Notes: generated from the letters alone by a model not told the origin. DNA of 64,000 nucleotides from Piscicola geometra (GCA_943735955.1 OX030964.1:2022575-2086574); one strand, 5' to 3'. Counted from the first letter of the stretch, positions 34,851 through 53,790 are shown. A program made the numbers and translations.

Positions 34851-34989
34851 ATAGCTCTGGTTAAAAGTCAGTAATTGACATAAAATCTACAACTAATTTG
34901 CCCATTAAAAACTCTAATTCTTATCCAGCATCAGCGGAAGCTGCCAAACGATTTTAGTTATTATTTTTAGTGCTAGTTAAGACGATAAG

Positions 34990-35090
34990 ATGAATTTTAG
35001 TACCATTTTAGCGTTTAACAATGAGATGGCAATTCAATTTTTTCAAAGTTATGGTATTCTACATTCGAATCGTTTATGCAGGAATGAAAC
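34990..35090 (+). pseudogene. Possible Merlin-like N-terminal fragment (copy 3)
   Basis: Starts MNFSTILAFNNEMAIQFFQS, then YGILHSNRLCRNETM, fitting the pattern ExA-(I/V)-xx(F/W)xxxGLLxSxxxC of the other Merlin N-termini. It ends where the virus-derived block begins, in the same frame. Confidence 0.35.
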
Positions 35091-35973
35091 TATGTGTTCC
35101 TTTGGAGGCATGGAGGTGCTCCAAAAGAAGTTGCAAGCAGAGAATAAGCCTAAGAAAAGGGACGTGGTTGGAGAAATATAGGATAGAGCTGAAAAGTTAG
35201 TCTCTTCATTTATTGCTGGAGCAATATGGTTCATCCCGCGCGACCTCGTGCAGGAGTTCGATAACGAGACGAGCCATTCGGCCTACCTTAAACATGTCTA
35301 CGTCGGTGACTGCACCGACGTTCAGAGCCTAGGCGTGGACATCGCCCGTCTGTTCTACTGCATTCGCATGCAGACGGTGGTGCCATCCGATGCGCGTGTG
35401 GTTTTGGTCACCGCCCAAATGGATTCCCAGGCTCTTCTTAACGCGACCAGGGAGATGGGGTTTTACTGGGCGAGGGGTTTCGGTTACCCCTTTATCCCCT
35501 TGGCAGCGCATGCCGCGCAGTACCTCACCGCCCGCGGTCTTATTGCTAGGATCGGGCAGATCGACCTCCTCCCAGGAGATGTCGAAGCGATTCTCAGGCT
35601 TGAGTCCGCAATCTGTACCGAGGTCATCCCCACGGTTGGGGGTGCATTCAGACCACTCGACGTTGGCCTGTGAGTGACGCACACTTGGCGTGTTATGTTC
35701 AGCCCTTGGGTGATGCGCTACGCCTACGTCTACAACGCTGTGGTCACCACTTATGATCCATGTCCTCTACCACCTCACAATGAGATGCTGCTCACCTACC
35801 CTTCAGTGGGATATGAGATGGCGCGCTGGACAGATCTTTCGATCCTGCGATCGATGGGCAGCCCCAGCAACTTCGCGGGTACTCCCTACCATCGAGCGTT
35901 TGCTGATTTAGCGGCAGCCGTTGTCGCAGGTTTTTCTCTTTCGGAGTTCGGGGTGGATACGATACCGTCTTAA
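35091..35973 (+). pseudogene. Endogenous dsRNA-virus-like element: upstream (capsid-side) ORF
   Basis: A GC- and CpG-rich block in AT-rich DNA. One plus frame is open from the end of the Merlin-like scrap to TAA at 35971, broken by TAG at 35179 and TGA at 35671. Clear virus-like character starts near 35210. Readable words: FIPRDLVQEFDNE, GDCTDVQSLGVDIARLFYC, EMGFYWARGFGYPFIPLAAH, PSVGYEMARW, FADLAAAVV. I recognise no conserved domain. It is called capsid-side because it lies directly upstream of, and overlaps in the -1 frame, a polymerase ORF, the order of totivirus-type dsRNA viruses. Its 5' end is missing. It could instead be the N-terminal part of the polymerase protein with one frameshift. 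Confidence 0.5.
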
Positions 35974-36748
35974 ATCGTACCGACGTTTTGAGGGGATATG
36001 GAAGCTTGATCGAGACACCTGCGGGCATGGCGTGGAATGCACGGCTTAAGGAGTTAGTTGACCAAGCAATCCGGTGGATCGGACCGGTGCCAAAGAGGCA
36101 GCAAGTTTCTTTCTCCCAGTTTATATCTTTTAGAGATAGCTGAGCTCTGCCTGGTGCCAGCACGACGGAAGGGCGCGCGGTTCTTCGCGTTAAAGGGGAA
36201 GCGGTTAAGGTTCGGGGCAAGTTTGCCAGCTTGTTGGCAACCCCGGATAAGAAGATAGTGGCTGAGAGTAGAAGAGCCACTCCCGCAAAAATCTTTCCCT
36301 TTCGCAAGGATGATGAACCCGCTAAGACCCGCGTCGTGCAAGCTTATGATACTTACTCATATTTGTGGTGCAGCTATGCTACGTATATGCTAGGAAACGT
36401 AAACGCCGGCCGTACCTGGACGACTTTGGGCTTGTCCCGAACTCGTAGAGCTCAGGTACGCGCCCAGCTGCTTGACACACATAGAAGCAGGAAGTTTACG
36501 GCGGTGAGCTTAGATCAGACAGCGTTTGATATGAGTCAGCAAAAGGAGGCGGTTCGCTACTGCATCGAGGCCTTATGGAATAGGGCTCGTGCGGATTTGG
36601 TAGATGAACTTGTTCGGCTACGGGATGCCGAGCTGTTCTCCTTCGATCACGCCCGCGCATGGCGCAAGACGGCTACAGGCCCGCAACTCATCGGTAGATG
36701 GTTGCAGGGCGTGCCGTCAGGTCACAAGTGGACCGGGTTGATCGACTT
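35907..36748 (+). pseudogene. Endogenous dsRNA-virus-like RNA-dependent RNA polymerase fragment
   Basis: The frame -1 to the upstream ORF is open from 35907 (after a TGA at 35904) through one in-frame TGA (36141) to the junction with a LINE at about 36748, about 280 codons. Words in order: AWNARLKELVDQAIRWI; SQFISFRDS; ALPGASTTEGRAVLRVKG; PFRKDDEPAKTRVVQAYDTY; motif A as SLDQTAFDMSQQ (D-x4-D); motif B as GVPSGHKWTGL (SGxxxT). Motif C (GDD) would lie beyond the break and is absent. RNA viruses do not encode DNA stages, so this copy must be reverse-transcribed and integrated. Placement is toti-like by gene order; picobirna- or partiti-like polymerases share the same motif pattern and cannot be excluded. 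Confidence 0.7.
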
Positions 36749-39035
36749 TTTTTTTTCATAAGAAATAATGATATAGATATCTGTGGACTATGCGAGACAA
36801 ACCTAAACGAAGATCAGATGGTGGATGGACAAGGCTTTTTAGAATGGTTTGGTGTGGGAAAGAAAATGGAAGAAGGGAAATGTGGTGGTGTGGGGTTTTT
36901 AGTGAAGAAGGAATTGAAAGCAGAGGTAGTGAACAAATACCAAGAAGAAGATTTGCTGGTGTTGAGGATGAACGGAGAAACAGGTCTGGTGGTGTGTGTG
37001 GTGTATCAAAGATGCGAGGGGGTGGATAAGGTTGCAAATAAAAGAAGAATTTCGTGCAGAGGGGGTAACTGGGGAGTTGTTGAAGTCGTTGAAATGTAGA
37101 GGAAGAGAAGAGGTGAGAAATTGGTTTAATAATATATTAGAAGGAGGTGAGGTACCGAAAAGTTGGAGGTATAGTCGGGTCGTCCTAATTCATAAAGGAG
37201 GGGAGAGACGGAAAATTAAGAATTATCGACCGGTAGCAATTAGCAGCATTTTATATAAGCTAATGATGATTATTTTGGGAGAACGAGTGGAGAGATGGGC
37301 AGAAAGTAATTGTATAATTAATGAAACACAGGGAGGGTTTAGAAAAGGGAGGCGTGGGGATGATAACCTCTATATGTTAGGGCGGGTTGTTGAAATTGCA
37401 AAGGCAAGAGGTGAAAACTATTGGTAGCGGGCTTAGACTTAGAAAAGGCATATGATAGGGTGAACAGAGGTAAATTGTTTGAAGTGTTAGAGAAAATGGG
37501 AATGGGTGGAAGAATTTTAAGGGTGTTGAGGGAGGTGTATGAAAATAACAGAGTGAGATTTGTGTTGGGGGACTTGGAGACAGAATGGGTTACGTGCACA
37601 AGTGGAGTTAGACAGGGTTGTCCTTTATCTCCAATCCTCTTCAATCTATACAGTAGAGATGTGGCAGCGGTCCTGGATAAACATCGAGCCGGGGTATTGA
37701 TGAAAGTACACAATCAAATGGGTGGGGAAGATAGTAGGAAAGAGTGGAGGTTTGGAGAAATGCTTTATGCTGACGACATCCTAGTGACGGCGGAAAAAGA
37801 AGATAATATGAAAATAGTGTTAGAGGATGTACTGAAGGTGTTAGAGGAATATGGAATGAAACTGAATGAAGAGAAATCTAAAGTTGTGGAACTGGTTGGT
37901 AATACAGGTATGGAAGGATGTCAAGAATGGGTAATTAGAGGTAGGACCATAAGAAAATGTGATGAGGTAAGGTATTTAGGATTAAAGCTTAAAGGGGGGA
38001 AAAAAGGGGGGATTTATCAATTTGGTGAAATGATGAGAAACGTTGGAAGCCTAACCGGCATGGTAAAATATGGAGCAAAAAGATCGGGAAGTCGTTTTAT
38101 CATGGGCAGGGAGGCATGGAAAAGCTTGGTTGTAGGAAAGATAATGTATGGGGTTGCAGCAGTTGGTTGGTCAGCTAAGGAGAGAAAGAAGTTATAGGTT
38201 TTGCAGACTAAGTTTGGGAGATGGATATAGGAGGTAGAAACTAGCGTAAGAAATGTCGTAGTACATGGTGAAACAGCCTGGAGTACATTCTGGGAAAGAG
38301 AGGCTAAGGTCATGACAGACTTTGTGATTAGGACATTAGAGGGGAAAGATATAGTAGGAAGAGTAGGTAGAGCATGTGTAGAGGAGATAGGTAAGAAATC
38401 TAAATGGTGGAGAGGTGTAGCCAACTTAGGAAAAAAATTGGATGTGGAGGTTATGAGCAGAATGGTACGTGGAGGAAAAGGCGCACGAGCAAGAGTGTTT
38501 ATGATGGGCGTTTCAGAAAGAGAGGTCGGAGGGATGGGAGAAAGGGAGCTGGTGAAGAGGATCAAACAAAAGGGAAGGGAGGAATGGGGGAATAAGATAC
38601 AGGAAAGTGAAAGATTGAGAAGATACCAAGAGGAGAAGTCAGATGGTTCAGATGGAGCAAAAGTTAGGATGATGTGTAGGGGGGATAGCTTGACGGTAAG
38701 GAAGATGAAATTGTGCGCTGGAAGTATGAGAAGGAGGATTGGAAGTGTGTTTGTGGGGAGGAAGAGAATGAGAGGCACGTTTTGCTAGAGTGTGGGTTGT
38801 ATGAAGAGTGGAGAGAAGAATGGCTGACGGTTTGGAGAAGGGAGCGTGGAAAACAGGACCCGATGGAAGGGGTCCTTGGTTACCAGGAAGAGGATCGGAG
38901 GATGGAAGAAGTGGTGTTGAGAAGTGTGGGAGCAATCTGGAGACAGAGGGAGAGGAGAGAAAGGGGGAGATGAAGAAAAAGATTTGAAGTGTCGAGACAA
39001 AGGCACTATAAAGACTACTACTACTACTATGTTAA
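36749..39035 (+). pseudogene. Non-LTR retrotransposon (LINE), 5'-truncated and internally deleted
   Basis: Begins inside an APE-type endonuclease domain (RNNDIDICGLCETNLNED, CGGVGFLVKKE), which ends abruptly near 37030. A polymerase follows in another frame (VPKSWRYSRVVLIHKGG, NYRPVAISSILYKL, TQGGFRKGR). After a TAG at 37425 it continues with GLDLEKAYDRVNR, SGVRQGCPLSPILFNLYSRD, LYADDILV (catalytic YADD) and EEKSKVVELVGN. The C-terminal region ends in a zinc-knuckle-like CVCGEEENERHVLLEC and a stop at 38971-38973. The 3' tail is a short ACT repeat (39015-39030). About 300 residues between endonuclease and polymerase are missing. Its first base abuts the viral polymerase fragment at a run of nine T. 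Confidence 0.85.
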
Positions 39036-39075
39036 TAAAATTAACTGTTTGTTAAAGCTAAAGTTGTGACACCCT

Positions 39076-39141
39076 AGCCTCGTACTTGATCAAAGCAGGG
39101 ATGGAGAACAGCTGGATGAGGAGCCTCTTCATCTTCATCTG
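39076..39141 (-). CDS. Possible internal exon of an unrecognised host gene
   Basis: Between an acceptor (aaatacag) and a donor (GTGTCA), the minus strand reads MKMKRLLIQLFSIPALIKYE then AR. It is GC-richer than its flanks. Protein family not recognised. Confidence 0.3.
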
Positions 39142-39397
39142 TATTTGGAAAATAGTTTTTATTCATACTTATTGCAAAATCTGGAATCTCAATTAAAATC
39201 TTAAAATTTGTCTGTTATATAATATTAATAACAATTATCTTTAAACACCTCTTTGGTTTGAGACTTTGGTTAACTGCCAATACTGTTGGGCAAAGATGGG
39301 CCAACTATTTGTCTCTTAAACTGATGCGTCTCGTTTTATTCTTGCAGAACATTGCTATTTCTCTGCCACTAGAGCAACCATATTATTTCTTCCGTTA

Positions 39398-39633
39398 GTA
39401 TGAATTCATTTTTACAAAGGTGGAGTCCATGGTGGAGACAAGAAATGGGGCTCCATTCAGAAATCCTTTTCTTCCAGGCTTCATACATCTCCATTATTAC
39501 ATTATTAAATTCACTACTCTTCGGCAAATCTCATTGGCTCCTGTCTTGAGATACTTCATCAGTCGCACATACATACAGATAGGCACCGTCCCTCCATCCA
39601 CCTTAACACAGAACTCTCCAGCTGGATGAGGAT
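39398..39633 (-). CDS. Possible exon(s) of an unrecognised host gene
   Basis: After an acceptor (catccag), the minus strand reads GEFCVKVDGGTVPICMYVRL, MKYLKTGANEICRRVV, then a TAA, and in the same frame KPGRKGFLNGAPFLVSTMDS. It may be one damaged exon or two exons. It sits upstream (minus sense) of the exon at 39076-39141 and may be the same gene, with the LINE inserted beyond it. Confidence 0.3.
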
Positions 39634-39649
39634 GAATGGGGAAATGAAT

Positions 39650-40279
39650 GAAGGCAATCTCATGGCATATTAAGTCTAATGGGTTATGTTAGGCACATAA
39701 TATAATGAAAACTAAACAACAATTTGTAATCATGCTTTATACTGAACAAAATGTTATATAATTAGACTCCAACTATATTTTTCAAGTAAAAACAGAATAT
39801 CTTTTTGAAAAATGTATGTTTGAAAATAGATCATTATAAACAGGACAAAAAATATTTACTTAAATGTTTTTTGAATTTAAAATTTAATGAAAAGTTAACT
39901 TATTTTAATTTATTTCAAAAGATTTCTGTCATTGGGACTGAAGCAGTGATAATAGTTGTTAAAATCATTTTACTTTTAGTTTTTCTATACTTTTGTTTAT
40001 TTTAACTTTCGTATTTTTATCAGTTTTCATGCTATTCTTTCGTTTTCTATTTCTATTAGTTTCGGTTACCGGAACGTCACTATCTACTCCGTTACGGCAC
40101 ATAAATTCTGCCAAATAAGAATAAAGATGTTCGCAGGATGTCCCACTATCTCAATAATTTGTCTTCGGCACATCACCAGAGGTTTTCTCTATCGTTTGGG
40201 TGTACGCCAAAAATAAAAAACCACACACAATAAAGCGAATAGATGAAATAGTTAATTTTTTTTAAATAAACTCGAATAT
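39650..40279. other. AT-rich DNA, no feature
   Basis: No coding or repeat signal recognised. Confidence 0.4.
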
Positions 40280-40288
40280 GCTTAAAAT

Positions 40289-41881
40289 GGTAAAAACTGC
40301 TTTGTAATCCTTCAATTTATTCACAACTATTAGACTCCTCCCACTTTAAAATGACCCAGTTTTATTTTGTATAGTGTTTTTGGTTATATATCTTTTTTAA
40401 ATCTGCTACCAAATTTTATACATTCTTAACAAGTATGGCTTTTCCTGTTGTACACGGTATTTATTTAGTCGAGTTAACAATCTCATTAGATGATGTAGAA
40501 AAAGCCATCACATGGGCCAAAGAACAAGGGTTGCCAAGCCGAACAAAAACTTGCTTGTGCGGAGCACAAATGGATTTCTCCCGAAAGAAAAGTTTGTCGG
40601 ACAGCTTTGATGCACCATTCAAAGGTATCGTTGCAATTTATCTATCAGAAAAGGTAGTTTTTTTGAGAAGTCGAGACTTCCCTTGTCTAAATGCATTTTA
40701 GTAAGTATTTTTTTATATTAATAAAATGTAAATTATGCATAGTTGGTGTCATATAAAAGCATGTTCCAGGTGATTTATTGAATTCTTTTTTATTCAGATT
40801 TTGTTTTACTGGTCATTAAATGACATTAGTCAGGAGACACTGAGTATGATGTTAATGCTGGAGGGGACTCACACTTTTCCAAACTGGTTTAACATGCTCA
40901 GAGATCTTTTTATTTACTCGTGAGAGATCACCCGGTGCGTATTGGAGGTCCTGGGCATGTTGTCCAGATTGATGAGAGTGTGATCTCGGCCTCCAAGTGA
41001 ACGAGGAATAACCATGCGAGACCAGTAAGGCCAAGATGGGTGTTTGGGGCATTGATAAGGAGGCCTTCATGGTAGAGGTGGAGAAGAGGGATGCTGCCAC
41101 TCTTCTACCAATTATAACAGAATATTTACTGCCAGGTATTATTTCAATATATATTTTTACTATTGAAATATTATCAATGCATATTAATTTATAAATAATT
41201 TTTTTACAGTTTATATTTATGTCAACAGGAACAACGATTCAAGTTGGCATACTCAAGAATAACCCAAGTGACGGTCTAGCCCACTCCAGATGTTTTGTGG
41301 CTCCTGGTGGTGTGCATGCCAATGAAGTAAAAAACTTTTGGCGATGTGCCAAAGATAAACTCAGAAAATGAAGGGGACATCAAATACACATATAACATCT
41401 TATTTAGCTGAATTTGTATGGAAAAGAAGTACTAATAGGGGTTCGGCTTTCTAAAAAAAACATTAGAATTCATTAGAGAATATTATGAGGTTTAACATTT
41501 TATTATAAGTTTAATTTATTTTAGTATTAATAAAAACTAAAAATGTTTTTTTTCTCATCATAAATAAGTTTAATTTATTTTAGTATTAATAAAAAATAAA
41601 TGTGAATTGTATTTATATTAGTATTTATTAAAACAAAAAATACATCAATTATATTTTATCTAAACACTTTCAAAAAAGTATATTTTCAAAAATTATTATT
41701 AAAATAATTAAACCAGATAAAATGCAGTTATTATTTTTTAATGAATTTACATGAATTCATTGTAAAAATTTAGTATTTAAAATGCGTTTAATAATTTTAC
41801 AAGGTTATTTCAGATATCAACAAAAAATAGTATGAGTCTAATAGTTGTGAATAAATTAAAGGATTACAAAGCCGTTTCACA
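40289..41881 (+). mobile_element. Merlin transposon, copy 2, with inverted ends and 9-bp target duplication
   Basis: Both ends are visible. About 47-bp inverted ends (40289-40337 and 41834-41881) share tttgtaatccttcaattt and cacaactattagactc, flanked by the 9-bp duplication gcttaaaat at 40280-40288 and 41882-41890. Inside lies a decayed transposase: exon 1 from 40435 (AITWAKEQGLPS, CLCGAQMDFS), which after a frameshift continues CNLSIRKGSFFEKSRLPLSK to a donor at about 40702; exon 2 from 40798 (ILFYWSLNDISQETLSMML), then VWGIDKEAFMVEVEKRDAAT to a donor at about 41134; exon 3 from 41230 (LAYSRITQV), then GGVHANEVKNFWRCAKDKLR and, after another frameshift, SYLAEFVWKRSTNRG. 8-9 bp duplications are the Merlin hallmark. 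The transposase is dead. Confidence 0.85.
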
Positions 41882-42534
41882 GCTTAAAATATTATTTTTA
41901 TTGAAAAATTAAGATATTTCTTTCGAAGTTTTGACATTTTGACGGAGAATACCATTTGCATTTTAAATTTACATTTCATTAAACGAATAATAAAAAATAA
42001 TAGATGCATTTAGAGTTAAAATATTTTGTGGATTTATTGTTTGGGCATTCAACTGAAACATACAAAATCTAATGCGATTAATTTCTTTCGCTTGCACTAT
42101 TAATATTAGGAAAGGTTGGTAAATAATAAACGATGAATATTTATTTAAGTAAATGTGTTTAAAGACTTACTTTATAGAAGTAATGAGACAGAGCCTGGTG
42201 CAAGCTACCGCCATTGAGAACTTACGTGAAGAGAAAGGAAAATGCTTCCAAAGAACTATGCATTTATATTATAGCGCTATATATATTTTGTAAACTTTAA
42301 TGCGATTCTTAATATCCTATATTTAACAAATATTTTTTTACAATTTGAAACTACTCAGTTCATAGAATAAATTAATAAAAATCGTTTTTTTAAAAATTAA
42401 GATAAGCTGAGATAATCCGGATTCGAAAAGTTGCGCCCCGGGCGCTATACAAAAACGAAAATTGTTAGGTAATTGTAATGATGATGATGATGATGGTCTT
42501 GTGGGAATGTATATGTGTTAATGACAGAGACGGT

Positions 42535-42863
42535 GATCTGTTGCAAATCTTGGGGGGGTTCTACCCAGCATGGATGATCCTGAGAGGTCTTGGGGTTTGG
42601 GACCCCTCCCCCACTTTAAAAAACATTTTTTCTTATTTTGATACGAATATTTAAGTAAGCAAAGTAAACAGCTTTCACTATAACTAAACATACTCACAAT
42701 GTATTACTATGTGTACATTCTGTTTTATGCCATGTTGACGATTATGCTCGTACATAAAAAGAGTTTAAAACTTTGTGTGTGAAAAAAAGTGGGAGGATCC
42801 ACATAAAGACGGGCCAAAAAAGAGAGGTCCGGAACCCAGGACCTCCCCAAGATCGCCACCCCT
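42535..42863. mobile_element. MITE-like element (copy 2)
   Basis: Starts gagacggtgatctgttgc with a run of G at about 42552 and ends ccccaagatcgccacccct, giving inverted ends near AGGGGTGGCGATCT. Same family as 5540-5695 but about twice as long. No coding capacity. Confidence 0.5.
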
Positions 42864-43660
42864 GTGTGATGATGATGATGATTTAGTAGGAATGATGATG
42901 CTATGATACGAGTGATTGTGCTGTGGGGATGATGAAGATGCTGTATTGGTAATGATAGTGATGCTGTGGTGATGATGATGATGAAGGCGATGAAGTGGGT
43001 GGGTAAAATAATTAATTAAAGTTGTTTGATTGTTATTTTAATAATTAAATATATATTCTATATATTTATATATATATTCTATAGGGGTTTAAATTGTTTT
43101 ATTTAACAAATTCATGAAATGTGCTTTCGAATTCGACACTAAGCGCAATATAGACCTTTGGTTGATGAACAACCCGTGACCTCCTGGACTGACTTGCATG
43201 CATTTCTTGTTAAGATTAACAAATCGGTATGCGTTGGAATCCACCAATGATACTTGAAATCTACCATACGGGGAATATTCTTCAAAATTTTATTATTATT
43301 TTTACGAATAGAAAACACTACAAATAAACGAAATTAATTTTTAAAAATTAATTTTTTTTCTTTTTTTACGCCACTTGAAATTTCAACATTGGAATTTACC
43401 CTACAGGGAATCTACCTTTAGACGAAAACAAGATAAAATCGTTAAATTTTAATACAAATTGTTTTTTACTTTACAACATTAACATATAATATATATGAAT
43501 GGAATTTATTTTTTTGAAATGAAAAAAATAAAATTCTCGATTTTTTTAGCAACATAAACATAAAAAAAGAAAAAAAGCAATAAATGTAATAAATGTGACC
43601 AAAATGTATTTAAAAAATACGAATAGAAAGCACTACATGAAAGAATGGTTGTGATGAAAT
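42864..43660. other. AT-rich DNA with short GATGAT tracts
   Basis: Short ATG-type microsatellites near 42870-42985, otherwise no recognisable feature. Confidence 0.4.
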
Positions 43661-43671
43661 GGCTGGCGAAG

Positions 43672-44715
43672 AGTTGATGGAGAAGTTGATGGAGAAGTTG
43701 ATGGAGGAGATGATGGAGGAGTTGATGGAGGAGTTGATGGAGGAGTTGATGGAGAAGATGATGGAGGAGTTGATGGAGGAGTTGATGGAGGAGTTGATGA
43801 AGGAGCTGATGGAGGAGTTGATGAAGGAGTTGATGGAGGAGATGATGGAGGAGATGATGGAGGAGTTGATGGAGGAGTTGATGGAGGAGTTGATGGAGGA
43901 GTTGATGGAGGAGTTGATGAAGGAGCTGATGAAGGAGTTGATGGAGGAGTTGATGAAGGAGCTGATGGAGGAGTTGATGAAGGAGTTGATGGAAGAGTTG
44001 ATGGAGGAGTTGATGGAGGAGTTGATGGAGGAGTTGATGGAGGAGTTGATGGAGGAGTTGATGAAGGAGTTGATGGAGAAGTTGATGGAGGAGTTGATGG
44101 AGGAGCTGATGGAGGAGTTGATGGAGGAGTTGATGAAGGAGCTGATGGAGGAGTTGATGGAGGAGTTGATGAAGGAGTTGATGGAGGAGTTGATGGAGGA
44201 GATGATGGAGGAGATGATGGAGGAGTTGATGGAGGAGTTGATGGAGGAGTTGATGGAGGAGTTGATGGAGAAGATGATGGAGGAGTTGATGGAGGAGTTG
44301 ATGGAGGAGTTGATGAAGGAGCTGATGGAGGAGTTGATGAAGGAGTTGATGGAGGAGATGATGGAGGAGATGATGGAGGAGTTGATGGAGGAGTTGATGG
44401 AGGAGTTGATGGAGGAGTTGATGGAGGAGTTGATGAAGGAGCTGATGAAGGAGTTGATGGAGGAGTTGATGAAGGAGCTGATGGAGGAGTTGATGAAGGA
44501 GTTGATGGAAGAGTTGATGGAGGAGTTGATGGAGGAGTTGATGGAGGAGTTGATGGAGGAGTTGATGGAGGAGTTGATGAAGGAGTTGATGGAGAAGTTG
44601 ATGGAGGAGTTGATGGAGGAGCTGATGGAGGAGTTGATGGAGGAGTTGATGAAGGAGCTGATGGAGGAGTTGATGGAGGAGTTGATGAAGGAGTTGATGG
44701 AGGAGTTGATGGAGG
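43672..44715. repeat. 12-bp satellite with ~516-bp higher-order unit
   Basis: About 87 copies of gatggaggagtt with ordered variants (gaaggagct, gaggagatgat, gagaagat). The variant order repeats: gagaagatg at 43752 and 44268, with the following text matching, giving a 516-bp (43-unit) higher-order period present twice. Long open frames on both strands come only from the 12-bp period. Confidence 0.95.
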
Positions 44716-44839
44716 ACATGCAACTGGTCGGTGCAGGTGGAAGAGTCCATAGTTGTGCTGTGACAAGCGAGCTACTAGTGGCCACCACAAAAATGTACAC
44801 AAACATATAAAAACACATGCACACTCATATACATATAAA

Positions 44840-44964
<125 letters not shown>

Positions 44965-45179
44965 GTTATAACAGTGGTTATAGGAGTGAAAGCAAGTGTG
45001 AATAAATGGACACAGCAGCAGTGTGCAGAGACATGAGGCAACTGGTGGTCGACGTGGAAGGAAGGCAATGAAGGCTGTGTGGAGGCCTCGGAGGCGCTTT
45101 GATGGTGTGGCGCTGCATGTTGTGAGGCATGGAAAATGACAGATTTGATTTGTAGAGACTTCTTGTAGATGTTCGAAGG

Positions 45180-45560
45180 TGGATGGATGGTGAGGAATGA
45201 TGGAGGTGGATCGATGGAGGTGGATGGATGGAGGTGGATAGATGGAGAAGGAAGGATGGTGAGAAATGATGGAGGTGGATGGATGGAGGAGGAATGATAG
45301 AGGAGGAAGTATGGAGGTGGATGGATGGTGAGGAATGATGGAGGTGGATCGATGGAGGTGGATGGATGGAGGTGGATGGATGGAGAAGGAAGGATGGTGA
45401 GAAATGATGGAGGTGGATGGATGGAGGAGGAATGCTAGAGGAGGAAGTATGGAGGTGGATGGATGGAGGTGGATGGATGGAGAAGGAAGGATGGTGAGAA
45501 ATGATGGAGGTGGAAGGATGGTGAGGAATGATGGAGGTGGAAGGATGGTGAGGAATGATG
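45180..45560. repeat. Minisatellite of ggaggtggatggatgg type
   Basis: Irregular tandem units combining ggaggtggatggatgg, gagaaggaaggatggtgag and gaatgatgg. Neighbouring 44970-45180 and 45580-45860 contain no gene I recognise. Confidence 0.9.
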
Positions 45561-45954
45561 GGAACATGGAAAAAAGATGGCGGAGTGGTGAAAAATAGTT
45601 GAATAAAGAAAAATGGTGGAGGGAGAAAAAAAAGATGGTTGAAGGATGGAATGATGGTGGTTGCATGAAAGAGGAAAGAAGGAGTGATGCTGGAGGAGGT
45701 AGGAGCAAGGAAGCGACAAGGGAAGATCTGTGGCATGATTAGAGCTGATAATACTGCTGGGAAGTGGGAAGGCATGCTGCTGTCAGACATTCCAAATCTA
45801 TATGCACTACAAGGCATTCAAGATGAATTCTTGGATGCATTTTGAGGTGAATTCCTGGATGCATTTTGAGATGAATTCATGGATACATTCTAGATGAATT
45901 CTTGGATGCATCAATTTGAAGAAAGTGAGAGCGGATCATGGAAGCATGATTAAA

Positions 45955-45958
45955 GCAT

Positions 45959-45991
<33 letters not shown>

Positions 45992-46065
45992 CGACGATGC
46001 TGATGATGATGACGATGATGATGATGATGACGACGACGATGATGATGATGATGATGACGCATTGT
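45955..46065. repeat. (ATG/ACG)n microsatellite
   Basis: GATGATGAC trinucleotide tract just downstream (minus sense) of the kinase gene stop codon. Confidence 0.9.
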
Positions 46066-46222
46066 TTCTTCTGATTGGTGTAGTGCACCTCGCAATGCTG
46101 GGACCTTGAGGACGACAGTTGCAATGCGTGCATCCATCCATGCACACCACATGCACACCACATGCACACCACATGCAGGCCCCGTGGAAACAAGACATTA
46201 CATGACTATATACACAGGTCAG

Positions 46223-53790
<7,568 letters not shown>

